A stretch of DNA of 64,000 bases from Medicago truncatula (GCF_003473485.1 NC_053044.1:49144091-49208090), one strand, 5' to 3'. Counted from the stretch's first letter, positions 10,552 through 20,713 are shown. Numbers and translations: made by a program. The notes: generated from the letters alone by a model not told the origin.

Positions 10552-10596
10552 ACTCGTTGATTAATTTTTTTTTTGAAGGAAGACTCGTTGATTAAT
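10552..10596 (-). mobile_element. Micro-insertion CTTCCTTC(A)n on minus strand, perfect 14-bp target duplication
   Basis: ACTCGTTGATTAAT at 10552-10565 is exactly repeated at 10583-10596. The 17 bp between read, on the minus strand, CTTCCTTC plus nine A. The LINE copy ending at 45704 has TTTCCTTC before its A tail, so this looks like a LINE insertion of only about eight templated bases. It lies directly against the tail of the preceding SINE. Confidence 0.7.
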
Positions 10597-10998
10597 GTGA
10601 AGTTGAAAAAAGAATGATGGGAAGTTGAATTTTTTTTATTTGACTTTACAATTATTAAATAAATTAATTGTTACAGAGGAGAGATAGAGTGTGCCAAAAA
10701 AAAAAAAAAGAGTTTGTTGGAGTTTTTATTTTTGAGGGGAAGCTAAAAAAAACTATTTTGCTATATTAATTATTATTATTATTATTAAACTAGCGAAAAG
10801 ACGGACACTCACGTGCTTGTCTTTCCGTTCTTTTTATTGCGCTAATGTTTGAAAATTATTAATGGTGTATTTTTTATGAAATTTTGATTTGGATTAAAAC
10901 AAAAAATATAAATGTTTGTTGTTTTCAAGTTATAACAAACCAAACTAATCATGATTATTTATTTAAATGACACGAACAAAAAAATATAAAATTTAAAT

Positions 10999-11265
10999 TC
11001 TTTTTTTTTAATGACTCAACAACGATTGTTGTTATAGAAAAAGTGGTTTAAGGATATAATTGTGATAATAAAAAAGCAAGTATAAATATACACATAGAAT
11101 TTGTTACACTTTTTAAATGATAGAGGAAGAAAAAACATATTTTTTTTAATGACTCAACAATGATCTTTATTATAGAAAAGTTGTTTAAGAATTTAATTGT
11201 GATAATAATAAAGTAAGTATAAATATATTTATATAGTTTGTTACACTTTTTAAATTATAAAGGAA
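10999..11265 (+). repeat. Direct tandem duplication, 138-bp period
   Basis: ATGACTCAACAACGATTGTT at 11011 recurs as ATGACTCAACAATGATCTTT at 11149. The copies continue in parallel through ATTGTGATAATAA, AAGTATAAATATA and TTTGTTACACTTTTTAAAT. A third, shorter decayed echo (GTTTGTTATATTTTTTAA) follows near 11297. It lies about 0.6-0.9 kb upstream of the phytocyanin start. Confidence 0.8.
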
Positions 11266-11777
11266 AAAAACACACATATATATATATATTCATATCGTGT
11301 TTGTTATATTTTTTAATATTTAATATTATTCTTATCTATTTGTTACATGTGTTATTTGTATTTAAAATTGAGGATATTTTTAAAAAGAGAAAAAGTCTGC
11401 TGAAAAGAACTGAAAATGTTATTTTCTTTATATATAGTATAGACTATAGAATAGATAAATAGATAAATAGATAAATTGTTTATTATGGGAAAGAGATAAA
11501 CTTACTAGTATATCAACTTATTAGTAAATCAATTGTTTGTTATGGGAAAGATATAAAATGTGTGAAAAACAAAAGGAGTTTGTTAGAGAGAATATCAATT
11601 TTTTGTTATGGAAGAAAGATGGAGAATCAAAGTTAATTTGTTACATAGTTTCTCTATATATAAAGAAGTCTAATGAATTGCCTTTCAGCTTTAGATTTCC
11701 CCAATTCAAAATCTCTCCTCTCTCTTTCTACGTACCATATATAAGCTAACAACTCCCAATCCCATTCTTTGCTTGCA

Positions 11778-11787
11778 ATTATATAAA
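11778..11787 (+). promoter_or_regulatory. TATA box of the phytocyanin gene
   Basis: ATTATATAAAGG lies about 105-115 bp upstream of the chosen ATG at 11892. A start of transcription near 11812 would give an 80-bp leader. This is inference from spacing. Confidence 0.55.
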
Positions 11788-11891
11788 GGCACCCATTGTC
11801 CCAACAATGTCATCATAGCCTCCTTCCTCTCCAAAAAAACTTTGCTTGCCATATTGATTTGTTTTCTTCATTCCCCTCACAATCTATTAAA

Positions 11892-12649
11892 ATGACATTC
11901 TTTAAGGCTTTGGTTTTATGCTTCTTTTTAGCGATCACTATGCCATTGCCGACTCTGGCAACAAACCACATTGTTGGAGATGGTTTAGGTTGGACAGTTG
12001 ATTCTGATTATACAACATGGGCTAGTGACAAAACCTTTGTAGTTGGTGACAGTCTCGGTAAGTATCATAATTAACTCAAGTTTTCAATTCTATTGTTTAT
12101 TTTAGTTTTACAATTTACAAAACTAATGTTTGTAACTTTATTATTATGACAGTGTTCAACTATGAAGCTGGGTGGCACACAGTGGATGAAGTTAGGGAAA
12201 GTGACTATCAATCATGCACAACTAGAAATTCAATTAGTACAGACGGTAGTGGTGCCACAACCATTCCCCTCAAAAAAGCAGGAACTCATTACTTCATATG
12301 TGCTGTTCCTGTACATTGCATAAGTGGTGGCATGAAACTCTCTGTTAAGGTTCAGGATTCTTCTTCTTCTTCTTCTTCTTCTTCTTCTTCTTCTTCTGCT
12401 CCTTCTGCTGCACCATCACCATCAGGAAAAGGTTCACCTTCTTCCGATGACACCCCCGCCGCAACAACAACCACCACCACCATTCCTACCATTGCAGCAC
12501 CATCACCATCAGGAAAAGGTTTACCTTCCGATGACACCCCCGCCGCAACAACCACCACCACTCCTACCATGCAAAGTGCATCTTCAGCTACTTGTATCTC
12601 ACCAATTGTTGCCTTCTTTTTTATTGTTTCATGGATCTTGATCAATTAA
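11892..12649 (+). CDS. Phytocyanin (uclacyanin-like blue copper protein), GPI-anchored type
   Basis: Two exons, 11892-12057 and 12153-12649 (intron GTAAG...GACAG, phase 1), giving 220 aa. Residues 1-24 form a signal peptide. The plastocyanin-like domain covers about 25-122, with copper ligands readable as His64 (GWHTV), Cys105 (YFIC), His110 and Met116; Cys77 and Cys111 should form the family disulfide. A Met axial ligand marks the uclacyanin/plantacyanin type rather than stellacyanin. The spacing His110 to Met116 is one residue longer than the usual HCxxGM. A Ser-run (about 124-136), a Pro/Ser/Thr-rich arabinogalactan-like region containing two copies of APSPSGKG...[10 protein letters not shown], and a hydrophobic tail fit an O-glycosylated cell-wall protein with a GPI anchor. 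The role is probably extracellular electron transfer or wall/signalling function; the substrate is unknown. Confidence 0.9.
12358..12396 (+). repeat. (TTC)n microsatellite encoding poly-serine
   Basis: About 13 TCT/TTC triplets in the phytocyanin second exon encode the serine run after the copper domain. Length change would alter only the linker. Confidence 0.9.
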
Positions 12650-13480
12650 ATATTGGTGTGAGATTATTTTCTAAGATATATATAGCCAGACAGAGGCCGT
12701 ACTTCTATCTTTTTTTATTCCTGTTCCGTACATCATTATGAATTTGAATTTTTGTTTGATCTATTCAAACTCATTCTTGTGGTATTAATTACTAATCTAG
12801 TATTGTTTTTTCTGCTTAAATATTGAATGATTACTGGTTACTGGATTTTTCTTTTTTTTACTTCTTTGGTTCAATCTATGTGGGATCTTCTTATTTTGAG
12901 ATCAGGGTAAAGTCCTAATTATTGTGAAAGAATCGAAGAATTTACGGTGGCAAAATTAAAATACCCATATTCACTTTGTAAACTCTCTTTATGCTCACGA
13001 TGCTTTAATTTATAAATAGATTTCCATAAAAATCAATTTACAAAGATTTTTTTTTGACAAAATAAATTTACAAAGGTTGTTCTGCTGACGAAATTAAAAA
13101 AATAATGAAAAGTTATTTATAATTTTCTTTTTAGTGTAAAAACTTTGTCACACTTAGTTTGGTTTGATCTGCATGTTAAGGGAACTGAAGAATTATAACT
13201 AAGTCCATGTGTATTTTACGAGCAGAGTTGAATCCAAAAGATTAATTCATTAGATAAAAGAATCTTATAATTTAATTACCACATCAAACTTCTTTAATTA
13301 ACTATACGACATAACACTGTTATCATGAGTTTAAAGTTCTTTGGCCATGATTTTTACAATATTTAATGTGTAGCTTTGGATCCGTCGTGGTTTTCAAAAT
13401 AAAACTAAATGAAGTTTATGATGTGTGCATTATATTATTTTGTCCATATCTGTGATTGGTAATGGGATGTGGGATGCAGT
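12650..13480. other. Intergenic DNA downstream of phytocyanin
   Basis: 3' untranslated region and AT-rich spacer. No gene is seen apart from the small inserted site at 13035-13075. Confidence 0.5.
13035..13075 (-). mobile_element. Micro-insertion TATTTTGTC(A)n on minus strand, 11-bp flanking duplication
   Basis: AATTTACAAAG at 13035-13045 recurs at 13065-13075. The bases between are a T run then GACAAAATA; on the minus strand they read TATTTTGTC plus A's. A similar ATTTTGTC(A) stub occurs at 62092-62142. Confidence 0.6.
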
Positions 13481-13537
13481 TTATTGATCTAGCCATCTAA
13501 TCTAATTTCTTTAAACAGAATTTCATAGATTTTAGCG

Positions 13538-14638
13538 TTGCCTGCTATGGAACATCAAAATCCTGGAGTAATTGTAACTGACAATGAAACTGATAACCGA
13601 AGGCGCAGAACAAGGACTGCCAATCAGCTGTATGCAAACCAACAAATTCAACAAGCTGCGGTTCAGAGAGCGAAAAAGAGTAAATCATATTTTAGGGATC
13701 AAGGTTTTAAAAGAAGCTGCTTGTTTTTTACATCAAGTCTTAGAGATCCTAGGTCATTATCATTTAGAGCTGCTTATATAAGATTGTTGGAATGTGACGA
13801 CGCACACCAAATGTGTGCATATGTTGGCTCATTATTTCACATGTTTGTGCCAGACTTGAAAGAGAATGTCATCGAAGCATTGAGTAACTGTGGTATTGAG
13901 GTAACAGAGGTGGATTCAGATGCTGTTTTAAGGATTTCAGGATTGGAACTGGAAGATATCCCTTCCATTACTCGTAGCGAATTTGGGATAATATGGGCTT
14001 ATTGCATCCTTTGTCTGTTTAAAAACCCTTCAGTCATCAATTATAAAAATTATATGAGTAGTCGAATTGCTGAACTGCTTGGTTTGGTACACACACCGTC
14101 TGCTGAACAGGTTAAGATTCCGTTGAGACTGGAACATGCCAAAAATTTGAGACAGATGTTAGGATCTCAAGAGAAGTTTTGCAAAGAGGTCTTGGTATTT
14201 ATCATAAACAACGTCAACAAATCTAGTTTCCTTCGGTCAACAATTCAATACTTGGACAGGATTTTGGCTTGGTCTAATATGAGCAGCTTTACAATTATTT
14301 TTGAGTCATTGATAATGACAAAATCACCAGTAATTTATGAAAGATTTTTGCGTGCTGAAGCTCTAAAATTTGCAGATACGGTGGAAGCAATTTGTGCCAG
14401 TGACTATCCTCAGTACTTTCGTTATTTCGCGGCATGGACCGATCATATGCATCTCTTGGATCGAAACAGGTTTCCAATGTCAATTGCTGTTGCAGAGAAG
14501 ATAAAATATGATACAAGTTCTACGTCTGTGAATAAAAAACGTGAACCAAGATCTGGTGGAAAGTTTGTACAATCTTCACAAACATGCAATGAGGTCCAAC
14601 GTTCATGCTACAAGACCAACTTCTTCCTCCGAGACTAA
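13538..14638 (+). CDS. Uncharacterised intact frame, probable endogenised negative-strand RNA virus nucleocapsid-like sequence
   Basis: Intact 366-codon frame with no intron. I recognise no cellular plant family. The composition is globular and mainly helical, with an Arg-rich N-terminal stretch (about residues 20-27) and no signal peptide or membrane segment. The order of conserved-looking blocks (about residues 135-180, 195-260 and 265-325, with an aromatic YFRYF word and then a RFPMS word before the C-terminal tail) recalls the nucleocapsid/coat proteins of plant rhabdo- and varicosaviruses. Such sequences are known as endogenous elements in many plant genomes. This is pattern recognition, not an alignment. 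An open frame of this length in an AT-rich setting suggests recent capture or selection to keep it. A CAG acceptor-like site (13516-13518) precedes the start, so a 5' untranslated exon is possible. The alternative is a lineage-specific plant gene of unknown function. Confidence 0.5.
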   Translation: MPAMEHQNPGVIVTDNETDNRRRRTRTANQLYANQQIQQAAVQRAKKSKSYFRDQGFKRSCLFFTSSLRDPRSLSFRAAYIRLLECDDAHQMCAYVGSLFHMFVPDLKENVIEALSNCGIEVTEVDSDAVLRISGLELEDIPSITRSEFGIIWAYCILCLFKNPSVINYKNYMSSRIAELLGLVHTPSAEQVKIPLRLEHAKNLRQMLGSQEKFCKEVLVFIINNVNKSSFLRSTIQYLDRILAWSNMSSFTIIFESLIMTKSPVIYERFLRAEALKFADTVEAICASDYPQYFRYFAAWTDHMHLLDRNRFPMSIAVAEKIKYDTSSTSVNKKREPRSGGKFVQSSQTCNEVQRSCYKTNFFLRD

Positions 14639-15115
14639 TTAGAAGATTATAAAAATGCAAATTGAAATCGATGCACTTTAGGAGTACGTTTCACAAATTG
14701 ATATTATATTTTGAAGGAGCAAATTGCATTCTTAATTCAAAATGGTAGGGGAAACCAGGTAAAACTTATTACTTGTGCATCACTTGCTAAATTCATGTAA
14801 AATTATTTTGTCAAATGAGATGTGGTGTAGACAACTATTCCTAAATGATATATTTAATGAGTTTCAACATAAGGGTAAAGATTATGGTGTTGTTTATACT
14901 CTATAGATGTATTCTATTTCTCTTCATATCATATCACATCACACACACTCCCTCTTGTCATAAGCAAAAGAGTACTTCAAATCTTGCCACTATTATGTGC
15001 AAAACTTAACTACATTTGACCTATATATGTATATGTTTTTTCAGCCAGCTGCCGTGAAGTTGCAAAGAGATGGAGAATGGAGATGTTCCTAAGTATAGTA
15101 CCAACATTGGGACCA
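14639..15115 (+). other. Decayed downstream exon pair behind the nucleocapsid-like frame
   Basis: After the stop codon, a stretch in changing frames looks like a short coiled-coil-rich coding remnant up to 14758. It is followed by a GT donor (14759, CAGGTAAAAC) and a TTTTTTCAG acceptor ending at 15044. The joined flanks stay open for a short distance until a TAA near 15091. It could be a 3' untranslated exon pair of the same transcript, or the remains of the host gene in which the frame landed. Stops and a frameshift show it is not coding as it stands. Confidence 0.35.
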
Positions 15116-15309
15116 TGGAGCAACATCACTCAAGATCATTTAAATTTTTTCTTTTTGGCAAAATTACACATGTGATCCTTTAAGTTTAAACTTTATTCGA
15201 ATTGGTCTTTTAAGTTTTATTTTTCCCGAATTTGTCGTTTATGATACATTTTGTTTGCAATGTTAGCCTCTAAATTATCTTCTTATTTTTTTTCCCTGAT
15301 GAAAGTTAT

Positions 15310-15374
15310 CTTGTTGAATTTTAAATCTTGAACAAAAAACAAAGATGGACATAAAAAATCCTTGTTGAATTTTA
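15310..15374 (+). mobile_element. Small A-rich insertion with 14-bp target duplication
   Basis: CTTGTTGAATTTTA at 15310-15323 is repeated exactly at 15361-15374, with 37 bp of A-rich DNA between them ending ATAAAAAATC. It lies just 3' of the first MATE gene. Confidence 0.6.
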
Positions 15375-15689
15375 TTCATTTTTTCTTCTCTAACTTTTGC
15401 TGCATTTCTTAATAAACTTAATGCAAAACAAAACCCAACTAGCTAATTCTCACTACAAATACATTAACAGAAAGAAAATTATTGAAAGATATAATAATCG
15501 GATCAATGTTGTGCTAGCTTCATCTTCTTGCTGATGCTGCAATTATAGAGCGTAAAAAGTTGATTAGTGATAATCTAATAACTCACGTATAATTATAATT
15601 CTCTTATTTACTATACTGATGATGAATACCGCTTAATTAACTGAAACAAATAAACATACAAGTATATGCGCAAATGAACTGATCCATTA

Positions 15690-18600
15690 TTATTCGGTAA
15701 TCTGCAGTTGGTCATCAGGTTTTGTGACAGACCACTTGCTTACACTTGACCTAGCCTTCTTTGCCTGCACGTACAAATGCAATTAATCAAAAAATAATAT
15801 AAACTTAGTACACAAAATTAATACTGTAGGATTAAAATGAGTTATGTGTATAGTTTTATGTTGAAGTGTATATACCTCATTTTCCCAATCACATCGTGCT
15901 GTTACTATGATAAGTATCAACGTTTGGATTGCTGTACCACCAAATATCATTCCACCCCATATACCCTGTCACCATACATATAAATTAAATAAATGATCAT
16001 TAGAAAAATTAATTAAGTTTATGGTAATTAATTATATACTTACTTCAACACCAGTATTAAAAACCCATCCCATGAGAATTCCAAGTGGGAGTCCAATTAG
16101 ATAGTAACATCCTATATTTACATATGCCACAAATACTTGCCACCCTGAACCAACAGCTACTCCAGAGAGAATAGGTTGAACACTATTGAGAAGAATTGTG
16201 ACAGCCAACAGAATTGACATATCGTTAACAGCTTCAAGCACAGGAGGGCTGGTGGTGAAAATGTATGCAAATTGTCTATGGAATATCATTATCAGAATGC
16301 AAAATATGAACCCAATCACTGTTGATTGTGCCACTGATACTTGCATTGCAAATTTTGCTGATTTCCCTTTTCCTGCTCCTAGTTCGTTTGCTACTCTTAC
16401 CCTGCAAATCAACATATATATTAATATTGTAGATAAATTCAATGCTTTCCTCTATGGATGGATAACTCACTATGTTTTCTTCCAAAACATTTATAATCGG
16501 TCGCATCAAATAACATTTTTTTCCTCAAATTAGATCGCAAAATAAAGAGCGTTAGACCATCCTCAATGGTGAGGTCTTCACCATTTAAGATCCGGTACCT
16601 AATAGATATCCTATTGAAGACTTTTTTTTGGGGTCACTTAAAACCTTAGGGCCTCACTTAAGACCTCATTTTTAAGTGGATCTCACACCACTTCTTAATA
16701 AAATAATTATCGATGAGTTGCTTTTGTTGAAATGTAAATGATAAAGAGTTGTTTGTGGAAACCATTTAAACAATTTGTTAGAGGATCTCTATTGGAGTGG
16801 TTGAGTACCTATTAGGTACTATTATTAAAAAGTGATGTATCCATGTGATTCGTTTAAGACCTCAAGATTAAGAGTTTTCATTGCGGATGCTCTTCCTTCT
16901 TGTTTTCACATCAAAAAAGCAATATAAACATACTTTTGCCACCTCAAACGCACAACCAAACACAGTCTTGGTATTTACTATGTAATAATATCATAAATAA
17001 AAAGGACAGACAAAATTGTACCAAAAAAAAAAGGACAGACAAAATTGTGCTAAAGTGTAAAGACAAACATAACGTCGTACCAACATGAGGGTCAACAACC
17101 AGCACCTATGGACTAAAGAGTGGTAATTTGCTTGGCCAGTTGTCCAATTTTTCACACCATATATTTTCTACATTGGATGCCCTAAAGAAGAGAAAATCAC
17201 GAGAATGGAAAAATAAAGACAGAGAAGGCTTTAGTTTTTTCCAGAGAAAGATGGTAAAGAATTGGAAAGTTACTACTATTCTTTGATCATTAGAGGAAAA
17301 AAGTTGGTCCAGAAATCTCGTTTGCAAATTTTAAAACACACACAACATACAATCCCTTTAAACACAGATATTTATTTTATTCTTTATTTTGTGTGAGGAG
17401 AATTTGAGGAATGTTTTTTTTTTTTTTAGGGAATTTGAGGAATGTGATGTGATATGGAATGAAATACTTGTTGGCAAATGCATGTATAAAATATGTAAGA
17501 GATTAATTTCGAGTAAATCACCAAATTGGTCCTTATCGTACCAAATTTTTAAATTGGTCTCTAACTCTATTAATAACTCAAAAATGATTCATGTCTTTGT
17601 CAAACGTTTCTCAGATTGGTCTCCGTCTCTATTAGTTCTTTTGTATTTTAAGTCATCAACGTACCAAATAAGATCCAAAAAAAATTATGTCATTAACGAC
17701 TAAATAATATCTAAAAGACATTGAGTCATTAACAGTCAAAATACAAAACAACTAATCGAGTCAGAGACCAATTTGAGGAACGTTTGACAAAGACAGAGGC
17801 CATTTTGAGTTATTAACATAGTCAGTGACCAATTTAAAATTTTAGTACAAAGACATGGACCAATTTAATGATTTACTCCATTAATTTCTATGTAATTAAT
17901 GTCGTACCCGGTACCAGCAAAGAACGCAAGGGGAATCATCATTTCCCACCCATTGATAGTCATACTGCAAAACCAATTAAATAAATTCAGTACATTAGTC
18001 ACCAAACTTGTAAATTAAACTTAAAAAAAAAAAAAACAAAGAGTACTCCATCCTTAAATATAAGAGCACATTGATTAAATTTTATTGTTGATGTAATTAA
18101 AATAACTAGGAGTACTCTTTCAAAAAAAAGATATTAATAACTAGGAGTAGTATTTTAATAAAGAAATAACTGATTAAATTTAAAAGAAATTTTATAGGAA
18201 GAGGAGGCACAGAATACTTACCATACAGACAAGGCATCAACAGCAACAGTCGCATTCTCCAACTGGCCAGTCATAAGTAGCAGTATCCTGTAATACCAGT
18301 TCTCTAAACTGCACAAATCACTAACATAAGTAGGAGTATATTACTTGCACACCAAGGTTTTCCTTTCAAGAAATATAAATTTAATTTTGTGTCACATCAC
18401 ATGCACGTACGTGATTTAGGCTCTAGACATTAACTTAATATGATCATGTATTAAGAGATATATAGAGATTGTCATAACGTACCATAGCATAACTCCAGAA
18501 GCAAAAGAGAGTTTGAAGAAATCCCAAAGACCAGAAAAGGCTTCAATTGAAAAACCAGTCCAAGTTAAAGGACACCCACCACAAACAGTATAAGCCAACA

Positions 18601-19660
18601 TCCCAAAAACCAAAATCCACCAAGAAACATCCAAAGCAATAGCAGCACCAATAAGTCCAAAATCCCAAACAAAAATCAACAGCCAACTAAGCACCACATT
18701 TACCACCAAACCAACCAAAGAAACCCAAGCAATCACACCAGTTTTCAGCTGGCATTGTAGAAACCTCTGAAGAGGAAACTGAAATGCAAAACTGAAATGC
18801 AAAGGTATAAGCCAGATAGCCACAATACCACTCCATTCTGCCACGTCATCAGGTTGTCCTAGAAGTTTGAGAATTGGAGTGGCAAAGATATAAAACGGCA
18901 ACAGTAAAAAACAACAAAGGAACAGAACAATCCAAGATCTTTGTAGGTATATTCCTAATAAGTTATGTTTCTTTGCCCCAAAAGCTTGCCCACAAAGTGT
19001 CTCCAATGCGCTTGCCATCCCCAACTAGCTCCATCATAAAAACCACAAACACACGAAAACACACAAGTTAAGCAAGATAGGACCATCAAGAGTTTAATTA
19101 CTATACATTAACGATATAAAGTTGTCATATTTATTAATTGACGCACTAACATATCATTGAGTACATGCATAAAATAATTGTATATTGACAATGCATACTA
19201 ATTAAATTCATATATCAAACTTTGCAGATTTTGATAATAAAAAAATAATTGCAGCAGAAATATAACTGCGGCCACAACTATATTCTCATGAAAAAAAAAA
19301 ATATTACGAAAGCAAATATATGAAAGAATGACTGTTAGGTTAGGTAGGACCTACAAGGAGGCCAAAATTGAAGCCAACGATGACGGTATTGGCGATGGAA
19401 ATGGAAGCGAGTTGAACGTCACCAAGGTGACCGGCAAAGGCTTGAGTAACGACGTTCATGGTGAAAGATGCGACGCGGCTGAAAATAGAGGGACCAACTA
19501 TGTGCCATAGTTTCTTCGTTTCAAACCATAGTTTCTTGCCAAATTCTTGTTCATCATCATCCTCATGTTGATGTTTGTTAATGGTAGATATTTCTTTTGA
19601 CAAGAGAGATTGTATAAGATTGTGATCAGCATCATTATTCTCTCTATTGATGCTACCCAT
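15690..19660 (-). CDS. DTX/MATE family multidrug and toxin extrusion transporter (gene 1)
   Basis: Seven exons on the minus strand: 19660-19355, 19024-18483, 18308-18222, 17964-17908, 16401-16044, 15965-15876 and 15764-15690. All junctions are GT-AG and in phase, giving 504 aa, the usual MATE length. A hydrophilic acidic N-terminus (about 35 aa) precedes the twelve-helix core. Family hallmarks are KKLWHIVGPSIFSR, the MASALETLCGQAFGA loop, FLQCQLKT, NGWEMMIPLAF, VRVANELGAGKGKSAKFA and VAVGSGWQ. MATE proteins exchange H+ for organic cations, flavonoids, alkaloids or xenobiotics across the plasma membrane or tonoplast; the substrate cannot be read here. The start at 19660 leads straight into the conserved region; an upstream in-frame ATG (19708) overlaps a small retroposed insert and is less likely. 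Introns 2 to 4 have been enlarged by small repeats. Gene 2 (25821-28947) is a paralogue in the same direction. Confidence 0.93.
16549..16893. mobile_element. MITE-like element in MATE gene 1 intron
   Basis: The left end CATCCTCAATGGTGAGGTCTT and the right end AGTTTTCATTGCGGATGCTC form an inverted pair of the widespread plant type with CATCC(G/T)CAATG ends. The interior repeats TAAGACCTCA words. It is non-coding. The target-site duplication is not resolved. Confidence 0.5.
17001..17048 (+). mobile_element. Micro-insertion ACC(A)n with perfect 19-bp target duplication
   Basis: AAAGGACAGACAAAATTGT at 17001-17019 recurs exactly at 17030-17048. The insert is only ten bases: ACC plus seven A, the terminal bases of the GTAACC(A)n LINE tail. 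It lies in the intron of MATE gene 1 between the exons at 17964-17908 and 16401-16044. Confidence 0.65.
17400..17445 (-). mobile_element. Micro-insertion CCT(A)n on minus strand, perfect 15-bp target duplication
   Basis: GAATTTGAGGAATGT at 17400-17414 is repeated exactly at 17431-17445. The insert is 16 bp: thirteen T then AGG, i.e. CCT plus an A tail on the minus strand. Confidence 0.65.
17502..17888. mobile_element. Mutator-type hairpin MITE with 9-bp target duplication, in MATE gene 1 intron
   Basis: The 369-bp element (17511-17879) has arms of over 100 bp: GAGTAAATCACCAAATTGG on the left against CCAATTTAATGATTTACTC on the right, and repeated ATTGGTCTC/GAGACCAAT words inside. The 9-bp ATTAATTTC flanks both sides (17502-17510 and 17880-17888), as expected for MULE-superfamily transposition. 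It carries no frame of note. Confidence 0.85.
18101..18149 (+). mobile_element. Micro-insertion CTCTTTC(A)n with perfect 14-bp target duplication
   Basis: AATAACTAGGAGTA at 18101-18114 recurs at 18136-18149. The 21-bp insert is CTCTTTC plus eight A plus GATATT. It lies in the MATE gene 1 intron between the exons at 18308-18222 and 17964-17908. Confidence 0.6.
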
Positions 19661-19671
19661 TGCGATACTAC

Positions 19672-19730
19672 AACCTCGTACAAGAGATTCTCCTAAACAA
19701 AAATACAAAAAAAAACCTCGTACAAGAGAT
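19672..19730 (+). mobile_element. Small A-rich insertion with perfect 17-bp target duplication in MATE gene 1 leader
   Basis: AACCTCGTACAAGAGAT at 19672-19688 recurs at 19714-19730. The 25-bp insert begins TCTCCTAAAC and ends in an A run. It lies 12-70 bp upstream of the MATE gene 1 ATG, within the probable 5' untranslated region. Confidence 0.7.
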
Positions 19731-19804
19731 GAATACTTGTGTTGTGTTGTGTTTTGTTTGTGTAGTCGTGTAGATATATATCAATGCTCTGTATACGGAT
19801 GAAT

Positions 19805-20081
19805 ATACTTCATCCCTCTCACAATAATTATCTTTTTATCCTTTTTTTTTTCTCAAAATAATTGTCACTTTATAATACCAATACAATATTTTTATTTTTT
19901 TTTTCATAATAACACCCTTATTTATTGAACTTCATCCAACTTAACTACTCCACTAACTACAATTAATAAAAGTGTTTTAGTAAATGATATTAATTTTACC
20001 ATCAAAATCAACATAATTAATCATTTTCTTAACAACCGTGCATCAACCTTAAACGACTATTATTTAGAGACCGAAGGAGTA
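19805..20081. mobile_element. Stowaway-like MITE (TA target site)
   Basis: The inverted ends are CTTCATCCCTCTCACAATAA on the left and TTATTTAGAGACCGAAGGAG on the right, flanked by TA at 19805-19806 and 20080-20081. This is the CTCCCTCCGTC-type end of Tc1/mariner-derived MITEs. It sits just upstream of MATE gene 1 and may contribute promoter sequence. Confidence 0.65.
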
Positions 20082-20423
20082 TAAGTAAACAAAGTGTGAG
20101 GTGCACAATTTCGAATTGGATTGGTTGTTCTCTTTTTAATCACACGTTACATAAAAGGACAACCTATTTGGTTTGCCAGTCTTCAAAACTCTATCTTTTT
20201 CCTCTACTTTCCGTTTGAATGTTTTCCTTTTCTTCTCTTTCCTTCCTTCTATTCCTATGCTTACCATTCATGAATTTCTACTATATTAGACAAAAGATAT
20301 TTTCGAATCAAAATTTTGACGTGAAAATAATGAAATATTATTAGGGTTGTACACGTGAAAGGTTAGGTCGAGTTTAGCTAGACCCGAACCCAATCCTAGC
20401 TTAGATCGAGCCAATTATTACAC

Positions 20424-20600
20424 GTGACAACTTTTGTAACAACCAAAATTTTACAAAGAAAATGAAGTATTGACACAATAACCAAAACAATAGAGAGAGA
20501 AAGTAAAAAGATAATGTGAGTATGAGAGAGAAAATTGTCACAAAAGTTGTAAAAAATTGTTGTTCAAATATCATTTCACTATTAAATATGGTTGAATCCA
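20424..20600 (-). mobile_element. Short MITE-like repeat, five-copy family (copy 2, reversed)
   Basis: On the minus strand it repeats the ordered words of the 2828-3000 copy: GTTGTTCAAAT-type ends, TCTCTCATACTCACATTATC, CTCTCTATTG and TTTGTAAAATTTTGGTTGTTAC. Confidence 0.6.
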
Positions 20601-20713
20601 ATGTGATACGATTTCATTAATAATGAGACTATATAAGGATAAGATCATGTTGATTCGAAAATAAGTCATTTTAACAAAAATTATGTTCATGTTCCTCCAT
20701 TTCACCTTAATTA

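Noticed and set aside
12352-12645. Antisense frame with poly-Glu over phytocyanin exon 2
   Set aside because: Shadow of the TTC repeat and the Pro/Thr-rich region; the sense exon explains the openness.
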